A DNA stretch of 64,000 nt from Patiria pectinifera (Eukaryota > Echinodermata > Asteroidea > Valvatida > Asterinidae): NCBI GenBank assembly GCA_029964075.1, contig CM057141.1:11594001-11658000 (forward strand), read 5' to 3'. Under the pieces are notes generated by a model that was given only the letters and a program-made list of their open reading frames with translations, was not told the DNA's origin and ran no database searches. This document shows, piece by piece, positions 11,940 to 24,607 of this stretch (position 1 is the first letter of the stretch; each line of letters begins with the position of its first letter). The translations under genes and the position numbers were made by a program.

Positions 11940-12250
11940 TTGTGATGTACATGCGAACGGTCTCCCCCTAAAGAAATAGTCGTGACAAGGGTGCATTTGT
12001 ATTTTTAATCATTTGTTTTAATCATTAGTCATTGTTTGTAGTTTTAATCATTCACATTTAATCATATGGCATGAGCCCCCCCCCCCCCCTTATTGATTTT
12101 CGGAGGCCTAAGTGTCTGCAGAAAATAACCGGTCTACATTCAGCACGCCTCCCTGAAAAAAATTCTGGATCCACCCTGCTAGCCCCCCCCCCCCCCCCCA
12201 AAAAAAATATTGGTTCTATAGAACCGCGCCTGTGCTGCATTAACAAACAA
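11940..12250. repeat. Dispersed repeat, copy 1 (direct relative to 44.93-45.19 kb)
   Basis: Shared blocks in the same order include CCTAAAGAAATAGTCGTGAC, TTTTCGGAGGCCTAAGTGTC and an ending close to GAACCGCGCCTGT, separated by poly-C runs. Similar C-runs next to GATCCGCGCCTG occur at about 14,600 and 32,890, so this looks like one frequent family. Confidence 0.75.
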
Positions 12251-12422
12251 TCAATCTTGTAACCCTAGTTTGATCTGAATGAGAAAAACCTCCTAGGTAG
12301 GTCTACAGCTCTGTGGTTACTTTACATTTTGAGAAAACAGAGACAAGCTATGTACAATTTTTCGGGGTCTTGTGACTGGATTCCGTTGCTAACGCACGTA
12401 ACAGCAAACAATGTGTACTCGG

Positions 12423-14508
12423 GTCCGTGTACATACCGTCCAATCAGTTACCGTTTGAAAATTGTCAAAAGAAAAATGAAAAACGAACCCTTTACCGTTT
12501 ACCCTATTACAATCTTGGTAAAGAAACAGAAAAAGGAAATCGTTTACCAGTTTCCGTTTATGCGTCTAAAAAACGAAAACAGACAAACAAAAGTGTTGTA
12601 CCTTTTACCATTTTTAAAATCGTAAACAGAAAAATGAAAAAGCAAACCCTTTTCCAATTTTTGGTTTTGAATTTTTGAACAGAAATATGAAAAAGCAAAC
12701 CCTTTTCCAATTTTTAGTTTTGGATTTTTGAACAGAAAAATGAAAAAGCAAACCCTTTTCCAATTTTTGGTTTTGAATTTTTGAACCGAAAAATGAACAG
12801 CAAACCCTTTTCCAATTTTTGGTTTTGAATTTTTGAAAAGAAAAATGAAAAAGCAAACCCTTAACCATTTTTTTGTTTTTGGATTTTTAAAAAGAAAAAA
12901 GAAAAAGCCAACCCTTTACCAATTTCCGTTTTTGAATTTTTGAAAAGAAAAAAGAAAAAGCCAACCCTTTTACCAGTTTTTGTTTTGAAATTTTTGAACC
13001 AAAAAAGGAAAAGCAAACCCTTTACCCTTATTTGCTTTTGAATTTGTTGAAAGAAAAAAAGGAAAAAGGGAACCCTTACCAGTCACCGTTTTTGATTTTT
13101 TCAAAAGAAAAAGGGAAAAGCAAACCCTTTAGGGTCCGTGTACATACCGTCCAATCAGTTACCGTTTGAAAATTGTCAAAAAAAAAATGAAAAACGAACC
13201 CTTTACCGTTTACCCTATTACCATCTTGGTAAAGAAACAGAAAAAGGAAATCGTTTACCAGTTTCCGTTTATGCGTCTAAAAAACGAAAACAGAAAAACA
13301 AAAGTGTTGTACCTTTTACCATTTTTGAAATTGTAAACAGAAAAATGAAAAAGCAAACCCTTTTCCAATTTTTGGTTTTGGATTTTTGAACAGAAAAATG
13401 AAAAAGCAAACCCTTTTCCAAATTTTGGTTTTGGAGTTTTGAACAAAAAAATGAAAAAGCAAACCCTTTTCCAATTTTTGGTTTTGAATTTTTGAAGAGA
13501 AAAATGAAAAAGCAAACCCTTTTTCAATTTTTGGTTTTGAATTTTTGAACAGAAAAATGAAAAAGCAAACCCTTTTCCAATTTTTGGTTATGGATTTTTG
13601 AACAGAAAAATGAAAAAGCAAACCCTTAACCAATTTCCGTTTTTGGATTTTTGAAAAGAAAAAGAAAAAGCCAACCCTTTACCAATTTCCGTTTTTGAAT
13701 TTTTGAAAAGAAAAAAGAAAAAGCCAACCCTTTTACCAGTTTTTGTTTTGAAATTTTTGAACCAGAAAGAGGAAAAGCAAACCCTTACCCTTGTTTGCTT
13801 TTGAATTTGTGGAAAGAAAAAAGAAAAAAAGGAACCCTTACCAGTCACCGTTTTTGATTTTTTCAAAAGAAAAAGGAAAAAGCAAACCCTTTACCCGTTT
13901 TTGCATTTGAATTTTTGTAAAGAAAAAACAAAAAGAAAACCCTTTGCCGGTTACCGTTTTCTAATTTTAAAAAGAAAAAAAGGAAAAGCAAACCCTATAT
14001 TGTACACCGCTTTTGATTCTGTGTTCAGAAAAAGAGACAACGCATCGAGTTACAGTATTCCGCTTTTGATGCGTATAAAACAAAATCATCAATCGTTTTC
14101 CTTTGTATACAGTTAACATTATGTAAATAAACGCAGCACACTCATATCTGTTTCATTTTGTTTCACTGAAACACAAACAACTAAAAACTAAGACAACATT
14201 TTCTTTGCCAAAACAAAAACGAAAAAAGGGTAACCGAAAAAGGAAAAACGAAACCTGTTACCAGTCTAAGCCCAACGAAACCCGAGTGCGGCCGAGTTCG
14301 TCAGAAAGTGTCTCGCGGCTGTTTCCTGTGAAAAAAACCTGTCCACGGGGCATGGCGGGAACTCATGCGCGACCACGGGCATGCACATGTTTACTGTACT
14401 TGCTGTAATTGCTCTCTTTAGGCCCCCCTACTTTGTCTTATTATAGTCACTTTTGTGCTGTTTTTGTGTGTATGTGAAAAATTGTTTGGAATTGGCAATT
14501 TTGTGCAG
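12423..14508. repeat. Left arm of the large inverted repeat, built of minisatellite units
   Basis: The arm starts at GTCCGTGTACATACCGTCCA and consists of a unique head followed by about 55-75 bp units alternating AAAAGCAAACCC with TTTGGTTTTTGAA-type stretches. Head and units are themselves duplicated: the head returns at 13,134. The arm ends with unique sequence (GACAAGTTCGTC-like part near 14,290, then ATAGTCACTTTTGTGCTG) that is matched in reverse in the right arm. Open frames here only reflect the period of the repeat. Confidence 0.9.
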
Positions 14509-14859
14509 ATTTATATATTTTTTTATTTTTCATGAATTGCTATTGTAACAAAGATCAAGACAGAGCTGTGGGTGGGGATGACCTCTAATTCCCCCTCTCG
14601 ATCCGCGCCTGGGAAGGGAGGGGGCCTTAAAGGTTCTCCTTTATACACATGTATATTATTATTATTCTCAGACTACGCACAAAACCACGCATTGAAACAA
14701 TGACTTGACTTTTTGGCATAGTTTTTAAGCCGCTATTTTATTTTGTCCATGGTCAATATTTAACTTGATTAAATGGCAGTGAATACCTTGATAAACTATA
14801 CTGGAACAATTAAAATTATCTTTCGATTTACTTAAAGTTATTTGCGTAAATATTTCGGC

Positions 14860-17250
14860 ACGCTTGCCATAAAACGGGGCACGCTTGCCCCTCCTTGCCA
14901 TGCTTGGCATCACTGGGCCCAAAACCTTGGCACGCTTGCCAACCATTCACTAGCCCCACCAGAACAAGTGGGTGCTAGCCAAAGTGTTTGTTAGTTTTGT
15001 CACGTGACTTGAATATATGCAAAAATTACTTAATAAATTGGAAAAGCACCCCGATTTGGTCCACCGCTGGTAGCTACGGTTGGCATGCCCCATCAGTACA
15101 AATGGGTGCTTGGCGTACTTTTTTACAAAGAGTAAACACAACCTGTTAAATGTTTAACGTCCAAATTCCAAGTCTTACTTCAGAACTAAATACCCAACTT
15201 GTTTATTTAGTTTGAATTGAGGCACTGCCCGTCGCTCCCAGGACCTTACTGCCAAACGCGCAACGCGCGCCCCACTGGGACGACTGAGGCAGCACACATA
15301 GAGCCCAACCCCGACGAGTGAATTAAACACAAACAGTGGAGTGTGTAGCAACAGAATGAAATCACCTGAAATTGTAGCTGTAATGAGTTGCCATTATTAC
15401 CACAACAAGATAAAAACAGACCACCCATTGCTTGGAAATGACTTTGTAGCATGCAAAGTATTAGCATGCAGATAAAACTTCCAGGAAAAAGAACCCTGGC
15501 CAGTTATTGTAAATAGTGCAATCTCCAACTGCTTGTTTTGTAGAATGAGCGCAACTTGCGAATATCCTTGGCACACTTGCCACAAACACTTTGTCATGCT
15601 TGCTCAAACAAACCCTTACTTGTAAACATAGTTGTAAAATAAAAGCTGCAGCAATACGTTTTTAAAAATAATGGGTACCATTGTTGCAATGATTAAGTGC
15701 AAACCCTGACCATTGGTTTTAAAGAATCAGTTTCCATTGGAAATGTCCTTGGCACAACTGCCCCAGAAACTTGGGCATGCCTGCCCAAACAATCAATAGA
15801 ACACACGGATACGTAATGCCTAACCATTATGGCAAGAATCATTGGTTTCAAGAATCAGTTTAAATGTGAAACATTCTAAGCACGCTTACCCCAAAACTTA
15901 GGAATTCTTGCCCAAGCAACCCACTGCGTGGTAACTTGTACGGTACCGTTGTAAAATGCAAAGTAAGCATACAGATAATACATTGAGAAATAATGTACAC
16001 CATCACTGCATAACTGCAAGAAGTTCAAACTGCGACCACTGTACTCAAAGAATGATTTAAAATTCTAAATGTCCTTGGCACGCTTGCCCCAACAACTTGG
16101 GCATGCTTGCCCAAACCATTCATTGCTTAGAAATTATAAAAAGGCAGAGTAAACATCCAGATAATAAATTGAGGAATAATGGACGCCATCACTGCATAAC
16201 CCTTGCGTGTACATGTGGTTGTAAAAATAAAAGATGCAGATATGCATATTCAAGAATAATGGATAACATTATTGCAATAATTAAGAGCAAACTCTTGACC
16301 ATCGGTTTAAAGAATCAGTTGAAATGGGAAATATCCTATACACACCTGCCCCAGAAACTTGGGCATGCTTGCCCAAACAATCAATATAATGCAACTATAC
16401 GTAGGAAAAACTGATTACTATTATGGCAAGAATTGCAAAATCCGACCACTGGACTCCAAGATTGAGTTCAAATTGTAATTCTTTGAATTGGTACACTTGC
16501 CCCAAAACTTGGGCATGCTTTCCCCAACAACCCACTATTTGGAAACAAGTGAAGTTACAAAATGCAATCAGCAAACGTCTTGGAAACGTGTACTTATAAA
16601 ATGCAAAATAAACATACAGATATGGCGACAAGTTCAAACTACGACCACTGGACTCAAAGATTGAATTCAAATTGTAAATATCCTTGGCATGCTTGCCCCA
16701 ACAACTTGGGTATATTTGCCCAAAAAGAGGAATAATGTAAACCACCACTGCATAATACAGCAAGTTCAAACTACCACCACTAGACTCAAAGATTGTATTC
16801 AAATTGTAAATATCCTTGGCATGCTTGCCCCAAAATCCTGGACATGCTTGCCCAAACAATCCATTGCCTGGAAACAATGTAGAATGCAAAATATACACGC
16901 AGACAATATAATTGAGGAAAGATCAATGCCATTTTGTTTTGTTTTGTTTTTAGATATATTGCAACATGTGTTACTCTGACCATTTGTTTCAAAAAATGAG
17001 TTCAATTGTAAACATCCATGACACGTTTTGTCACCACTACTTGAGCATGTTTGCCCGCACCAAACCCATGAAACACGGTTGTAAGAATGTTAATTAAGCA
17101 CGCGGAGATAAATTGAGGAAGATGAACATCACTATTACAACAAATTCATACGCTAGTCTTACCATTCAAAGAATGAGCTAATAATTGCAGAAATCCTTAG
17201 CATGCTTGCCAGAAAAATCATGGGTACGCTTACACAAACAATCCATCACT
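14860..17250. repeat. Degenerate tandem family with CTTGGGCATGCTTGCCC motif
   Basis: At least eleven units, spaced about 130-260 bp, carry TTGGCACGCTTGCCCCA followed by TTGGGCATGCTTGCCCAA and then a variable part with CATTGCTTGGAAAC, AACTACGACCACTGGACTC and AAATTGTAAATATCC. Good examples are at 15,747, 16,073, 16,333, 16,482, 16,680, 16,813 and 17,190. TTGGGCATGCTTGCCCAA is an inverted repeat with 7-bp arms. Units are diverged, so the array is old. Confidence 0.8.
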
Positions 17251-17691
17251 TGGAAACACGGAGGTAAGATGCAAGGTGAACTTGCAGATAATGCACGCGA
17301 TAAAACATTTAGGGTAGCAATCATTAGTCAACTTGCTCAGAACATGGCTAAACAGATGCATTTAAATATGGCATGAAAGGCTAGCATGGTGTTATCAAGA
17401 TTGAAGTAAAACTATATCTCCAAATCAAGATTGCACTCCTGATCTAGCTTGCAATTAAGTGCAGAACCATTTAGGTCCATATGTTCATCATACAAATCCC
17501 ATAAATCGATATATAAATTCAGAAGCTTGCAATCCTAATGACCCAACAATAAAACTGGCAAATGTTGGCCCACAAAGTGTTTGAAGTCCAAAATAAGCAA
17601 ATGGGGGCAAATACATAAATAAAATGTTGTATGTATACATGTCAAAAGTATCAGCTTCCAATTGTGATTACCTTTAATTTATCAGGCTCAC

Positions 17692-18686
17692 CTTGAAATC
17701 ATGACATTTAGCTATCATTGCTCCTAGGAAAGGCGATAACCCAATAAAAAACCCATCTTTGTGGGAAAAATTGGGAAAAATTCCTTTCCGGCCCCTGAAT
17801 CGGCGACCAAGTTTCTTTTTGGACTCTAGGAGCACAACTGTAAGTATTAATATGAAGAGTTTGAGATACACGTAGATGGGCAGCATCCCCTTTCTTACTT
17901 CCATGGCATCAAATCTTATAAATTCAAAGTATTAATACACCTTGAAAAAAGCTATGCACCACCGCAATGCACTACTTTGAATCAATATGCTGAGTACTCT
18001 CCTGGTTACCTTTGGAAACCTGTACCATACAAAAGCAGCCATGTCTAATATACGCCCACCTACACCAAAATTCTCAGGGGTAGATTCAAACTTGAAAATG
18101 TGTCACGGTGCATATACCTTGGAAATTATACATACATGTGCCAGAATGTGTCCAGCCAAAAGTATCTATTCCTTGTCGATATTTACTAAACTATGCTGAC
18201 CAAAATTCAAACCATACATGAAGTTAAAGATCTGATTTGGGTCAATCAGCCGCTGTATTTGCTACACTGTAACACGCGTGGTTAAAAACGTTAGAAACAT
18301 TTCTGAATCACATCAGTGACACAATACACTTGTATCTTAAAGACCACCAGGAATATTAGTTTCCATGCTTATTCTGAATGTATCAGGAAACACCTATTGC
18401 ATCCTGTGCCGATTAAATTAAAAAACAGATGTCTGTAGAAATTAACAGACCATGTTCGTAAAGTAGAAGTATGCGACTCCTTCTGTGTTAAGGCAGTTTC
18501 CTGATGAGTGCATTTAATTCGGCAACAGTTGATATTCTGCACGTTACCAAGTTGCTGAGCGATCATCAGTAACCCATCGACCTTGCTATAGACTTCCGAA
18601 CTTGGAAGACAACCCGCAGATCGAGTATTCAACGGTAAAAGTTCCTGTCCCCAACCAATTTGCAGCGTCTGCTGTGCCGTGGCATC
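17692..18686 (-). CDS. Two possible upstream exons of the HEAT-like gene
   Basis: Two candidate exons lie between the arms of the large inverted repeat. The first, 18548-18686, follows a GACAG acceptor and encodes a segment containing LQIGWGQELLPLNTRSAG and SKVDGLLMIAQQLG before a GTAACG donor; it ends one base into a codon. The second, 17692-17723 (32 nt), follows a TTTCCTAG acceptor, supplies the two missing bases of that codon, encodes GAMIAKCHDFK and ends at a GTGAGC donor. The phase match is encouraging, but short exons can fit by chance. At least one further exon would be needed to reach the exon at 4104-4251, which starts in another phase. The reading frame of the first candidate also runs on past its donor to a stop at 18369, so it could be a terminal exon instead. 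Assignment to the HEAT-like gene rests only on strand and order. Confidence 0.3.
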
Positions 18687-19254
18687 CTGTCAAAAACAAT
18701 ACTCAAAGCAGCAGCTATCCATTTCATATTTTTTTTTTTTAAACATGCGTTTAATAATTTATAAATTATTATATTGGGATTTTACAATTGCACCCATGAA
18801 GGGAGAAGAATGGTCAGGTTATAGGCCCTAGGCCTATTTTTTTTTTTTTTTTTTTTTGTAGAAACCGATGAAGAAAGAATCAGCTATAGGCCTAGGCCTA
18901 CTCAGAATTAATAAAATTCCAGCACTCGCCCAGAAAATTACTTGCTTGGTTCCCATAGTTTACTATAGAAAAATGGAACAAACTCACTGCAGGCAAAAAT
19001 TAGGAGGCTCCATCAAAATGTATCTGAGTATCTCCCCCATATATCTGCCAAAATTTGTCAACACTGATAAATGACATTGAATTCAAACATCATCTTTTCG
19101 GACATTTATTGCAGTTGTCATTCAACTTCACAACAACTATAGTCGGTCCATCTGTACCATTCAATTATCTAGGCCCTACTCAAAGATCAATCCAGCACGA
19201 TCGATTCATTCTCGCCTACGGTATGGTTGGCAGTGAGGCCGGGCCTCCTCTTTG

Positions 19255-20251
19255 AATCACGGGTGCGGATAAGCCGATTATCTGCAGAACCGGGCACCGT
19301 ATGGAGTTGAAAATCGGCGGGTGTATTGCTCGGGACAACCGAATGTGCAGTGCCAAGTTTGAAGTGGTTTGGACCAGCGGTTGTCGAAAAAGCTGCAAAA
19401 AAGCAGTATTTTCTGAGGCAAACGCGCCAGAATATAGCCTAGAACTCCGCACACTGATGTTCTTTTCAATTGTTTACGTCATGTTAAAGCAAGAGCGCGC
19501 GTGCTCAATATGACGCAAACAATGCAAAAAAGGACGGGCACGCGCAAGTGCATTGTAGGGCGATACCATTGTCCAGTATGGGTGAATAGCACTGCATACC
19601 AGTGATGACTGCACGGGCACATGCATTTTGCAGTCGATTGAACCACTATTGTAGGCGGATTGAGCAACCTTACTCACGTAGGTGAGTAGCTGCACGGCCT
19701 GGCGACATGTACAAAGTGCGCTCAACCTATGAGTGTGAGTTTAACCTGTGAAAACAACACAATTGAATCGTGTGCGTTGTTTGTATGATATGAGCATTTT
19801 GAAATTGCCCCTAACGAACAGGTGCATTTTTTTGACGGGCCCTGCAAAAATGACGGGCACATTGTAGGGCGATAGCACTGCACACCATGTCTTCGTACGT
19901 ACATGTACATATACGTGAGTGGCATGCACGGGCACATGCATTTTGTACTCAACTGAGCAACCATCACTGCACTGTATGTAGGCGGTCGACTGAGCAACTC
20001 TAATACAATGCTGTATCGCCCTACAAAAGTTAACTACGCCCTACAGTTGTAGGGCGATACCATATTGTCCAGTAGGGGTAAATATCAGTACCAGGGGGGT
20101 GACGACATTTTGTGAGTTTAACTTGCGAGTGTGCGTTCACACCATTGAATAATGTGCGTTGTTTGCACGAGCTGCAGTTCTCAACTGCCCCTTCCGAACA
20201 CGCACATTTTCGACTGGCCCTGCACTAGTCTATACTACAATTCAAGGAATC

Positions 20252-20289
<38 letters not shown>

Positions 20290-20905
20290 CGCCGATTATC
20301 TCCAGAACCGGGCACCGTATGGAGTTGAAAATCGGCGGGTGTATTGCTCGGGACAACCGAATGTGCAGTGCCAAGTTTGAAGTGGTTTGGACCAGCGGTT
20401 CTCGAAAAAGCTGCAAAAAAGCTGTATTTTCTGAAGCCTAGCGTGCCAGAATATAGCCTAGAACTCCGCGCACTGATGTTCTTTTCAATTGTTTACGTCA
20501 TGTTTGAGCAAAATCGCGCGTGCTTGATATGACGCAACAATGGAAAAGAGGTCGGGCACATTGTAGGGCGATAGCACCGCGCACCATGTATTCGTACGTG
20601 AGTGGCATGCACGGGCACGGGCACATGCATTTTGTAGTTAACTGAGCAACCATCACTGCACTGTAAGTAGGCGGTCGACTGAGCAACTCTAATACAATAT
20701 GGTACCGCCCTACGCCCTACAGTTGTAGGGTGATACCATATTGTCCAGTAGGGGTAAATATCAGTGCCGGGGGTTGACGACATTTTGTGCGTTTAACTTG
20801 CGAGTGTGCGTTCACACCATTGAATAATGTGCGTTATTTGCACGAGCTGCAGTTCTCAACTGCCCCTTCCGAATACGCACATTTTCGACTGGCCCTGCAC
20901 TAGTT
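19255..20905. repeat. Direct duplication of a block of up to about 1 kb
   Basis: The block at 19,255-20,235 returns at 20,280-20,905 in the same order and orientation: CCGTATGGAGTTGAAAATCG, CGGGACAACCGAATGTGCAG, CAATTGTTTACGTCATGTT, CACATTGTAGGGCGATAGCA, AGGCGGTCGACTGAGCAACT, TTCGACTGGCCCTGCACTAG. The second copy lacks about 300 bp of the first. A (CTGT)n run lies between them. Confidence 0.85.
20249..20290. repeat. (CTGT)n microsatellite
   Basis: About ten uninterrupted CTGT units, directly before the second copy of the duplicated block. It may have helped the duplication by misalignment, but that is inference. Confidence 0.95.
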
Positions 20906-22340
20906 TGTATCAACTTAGCAAAAAGCATCAATCCTTATGCCAATAACATCGTTTATGGCTTCATGCCATCAAGGGACAGCAAACTGCAACTAGGCCAATC
21001 GATATGTTTACTTTTCCTACACCATAGCAACCATCAGCTGATAAAAGAAAGTGTAGGACTCAACTGTGCGTTTGTGGAGAATAATGTATTTTATCTTTCA
21101 GTGATAAAATGAATTATTTTAATCAATTCCAGAATAGGTGAACCCCAAATTTATAGGCATCATGGACAATAAAATCCCCCAGCGGCATAGGAAGGTTTTT
21201 TCAGTGGGGAGGGGGATGGGGAGGCTAGGGTGGAGGGCAGGGAGAACAAGCATTTCATGAAGGGACACATAAGACACCTCCTTTTTTGTTGGGGGGGGGG
21301 GGACACCTGGTGGTGCTGGAAGTTTATGAGGGGCATCTATGTGCCCAACCAGGCCCCCGGGCTATATCACTGTTGTCCCCTTTCACTTGAAATGGTATAT
21401 TCAACATGTGAAATTTTTTTTTTTTTATTATAAGGCCTAGGTAAAACCAAACAAATTATTTTGTAATTAGAAAATATGCAAGGGCGCTTTTCTTTTGGAG
21501 ACCGTATAGTCTGAATAGGAAATTGTCATTACAATTTGGATTTTTGTTTTGTCCACATTGATACTGCTCAATTTATGTTCAAATATCACAATTTTTAAAA
21601 TCATAATTGCCACATGCCTTGATTGAAATAATGACAAATGAAAAAGATTTTGACAAATGTGATTGACAGCATATTAATCATATCAGTTCTACCCTTTTTG
21701 GGGTATGCAAAAATAATCACACTTAAACTAAAGCGAATACATTAATTTTCACTCACAGTCTAAAAAAACATGCATACATTTTTATTTGGTTTGCAGATTC
21801 CAACAGACTCTACATAAAAACTATTAAATCATTTGTTGTAGTTTTTTCTACAAAACCAAATCAAAATCAAGTGTAGGAAATATATTCGAAAATAATATTT
21901 AGGCTCCATAGCATAGATTATTGTTCATAATTTTAGTACTAGGGCCTAGGCCTGGGCTCGGTGTAGTACTGCTTTTTTATATAAATAATATATATATTAT
22001 AGACTGTCCTTCTGGTTTAAATTAATAAAATAAAAGAAAGATATAATAATTAAAACAAGCTTTGCTTAAAGTTGGCAAAACAATACAAATGTTAAGAAAA
22101 AGGTACAGAACTTGGTTCTTCTACGGGTGGGGGGTTACGTCACACGCCCTCATCCCGGCATCATTGCCATCCCCCTCCTATTCAGCAGACTGCTCACTTA
22201 AGGCCAAGCCATATAACGTTGCAGCTGCGCTGTTTGAAATTTTACCGTAAAAACTACAAGTAGGCCTAAAAACAAATACGTACCTGAAAAATACGGCTAA
22301 TCTCATGTCTTCCTCTCTGAAAGAAAGGCATTTAGTCCCT

Positions 22341-23714
22341 CTGCACAAACAAAGCTGTCAATTCCAAACAATTCTTCACATACACACAAAAACAGCACAA
22401 AAGTGACTATAATAAGACAAAGTAGGGGGGCCTAAAGAGAGCAATTACAGCAAGTACTAAACATGTGCATCCCCGTGGTCGCGCATGAGTTCCCGCCATG
22501 CCCTGTGGACAGGTTTTTTTCACATGAAACAGCCGCGAGACACTTTCTGACGAACTCGGCCGCACTCGGGTTTCGTTGGGCTTAGACTGGTAACAGGTTT
22601 GTTTTTCCTTTTTCGGTTACCCTTTTTTCGTTTTTGTTTTGGCAAAAAAAATGTTGTCTTAGTTTTTAGTTGTTTGTGTTTCAGATAAACAAAATGAAAC
22701 AGATATGAGTGTGCTGCGTTTATTTACATAATGTTAACTGTGTACAAAGGAAAACGATTGATGATTTTGTTTTATACGCATCAAAAGCGGAATGCTGTAA
22801 CTCGATGCGTTGTCTCTTTTTCTGAACACAGACTCAAAAACGGTGTACAGTACAGGGTTTGCTTTTCCTTTTTTTCTTTTTAAAATTAAAAAACGGTAAC
22901 TGGTAAAGGGTTTGCTTCTTCTTTTTTCTTTTTAAAATAAAAAAATGGTAACTGGCAAATGGTTTTCTTTTTGTTTTATCTTTTCAAAATTTCAAAAGCA
23001 AAAACGGGTAAAGGGTTTGCTTTTCCTTTTTTGGTTCAAAAATTTCAAAACAAATACGGGTAAAGGGTTTGCTTTTTTCTTTCTCTTTTGAAAAAATCAA
23101 AAACGGTGACTGGTAAAGGGCTCCCTTTTCCTTTTTTCTTTCCACAAATTCAAAAGCAAAAAAGGGTGAAGGGTTTGCTTTTCCTCTTTTTGGTTTAAAA
23201 ATTTTAAAACAGAAACTGGTAAAGGGGTTGCTTTTTCTCTTTTCTTTTCAGAAATTCAAAAACGGAAATTAGTAAAGGGTTGGCTTTTCTTTTTTCTTTT
23301 CAAAATTTTAAAAACAAAAACTGGTTAAGGGTTTACTTTTTCATTTTCCTGTTCAAACATTCAAAACCAAAAACTGGAAAAGGGTTTGCTTTTTCATTTT
23401 CCTGTTCAAAAATTCAAAACCAAAAATTGGAAAAGGGTTTGCTTTTTCATTTTTCTTTTAAAAAATCCAAAACCAAAAATTGGAAAAGGGTTTGCTTTTT
23501 CATTTTTCTGTTTACAATTTCAAAAATGGTAAAAGGTACAACACTTTTGTTTTTCTGTTTTCGTTTTTTAGACGCATAAACGGAAACTGGTAAACGATTT
23601 CCTTTTTCTGTTTCTTTACCAAGATTGTAATAGGGTAAACGGTAGAGGGTTCGTTTTTCATTTTTCTTTTGACAATTTTCAAACGGTAACTGATTGGACG
23701 GTATGTACACGGAC
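22341..23714. repeat. Right arm of the large inverted repeat
   Basis: This is the reverse complement of 12,423-14,508, from CAGCACAAAAGTGACTATAA near 22,390 to CGGTATGTACACGGAC at 23,714. It contains the same minisatellite units but only one copy of the head, where the left arm has two. Outer borders are sharp: sequence homology stops at GTCCGTG on both sides. No matching target duplication was seen just outside. Confidence 0.9.
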
Positions 23715-24607
23715 CTACTTGGGCACACTTTCTGACTGAACCACGTATTCTTTTGCTTCCGAATCATACCATTTCATTCGGAATAATTTCACAGGGTATT
23801 TGGTACCAGTCCTATCTTCACTTTGAGCGTAAATTGGTACGGTATAGGCACGTTTCCTGGTATACGTTCCTATATACGTGCCTTTAATTTCATCATCTTC
23901 AGTCGAATTCATTTATTTTCGAAAGCTGGTTTCTATGGTGGCATTATGCAAGGGCGAATTTATGGTGGTTTGGCCACCAACTTCCGTCTCATAATTATCA
24001 TTTTCACCTGGTCAAAAAAAGCCTGGTCAAAAACATCAAAATAAGCTACTTCAGGCCTTTGTTATGTTTATTGTCTCTGTGTTTACTTCTCTGTTATTAT
24101 CCCCTTGTAAAAATACAGGATCCACACAATTATTGCGTTATTTCAAACTAAAAACAAAATCCACTTTTTAAACCCGGCACGATCGGGCTCCCGTTTGATT
24201 TTAAGCGATCAAGCTATGATTTTTCTTTTCTCGAAAGTACAAAATGATTTCAAGCACACAAAATAATGAACTTAATTAACTTTTTTTTCAAATGTGAACT
24301 TATTATTTCGAATAGCACGGAGCCGGTATAGTTTTGTTAATCAGACTGTTTCCACGCTGTGATTTTTTTTGAGAGCACAAAATGATTTCGAGTGAACGAA
24401 AATGATTTCGAACGCACGAAATAATGTATTTCCAACGTACGAAATAATGTATTTGTAGAGTGCAACAGATGATTTCGAGCTAAGCTTTACGAATAATGAA
24501 CTGAATTAATTTCTTTTTAGTTATGGGAAATTCTTTTTCGAATGTCATGTAGGCGCCCGATCCGTATGGAGCCGGTGTAGTTTTGCTCAACCTCTGCGTT
24601 GCTCGGT

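Noticed and set aside
12614-13866. Minus-strand frames with repeated KGLLFHFS and CFFIFLF patterns
   Set aside because: The pattern follows the period of the minisatellite in the inverted-repeat arm and returns in the other arm. No coding signal beyond the repeat.
14860-17250. CRISPR-like array
   Set aside because: Unit spacing is irregular (130-260 bp), units are diverged, and the genome is eukaryotic.
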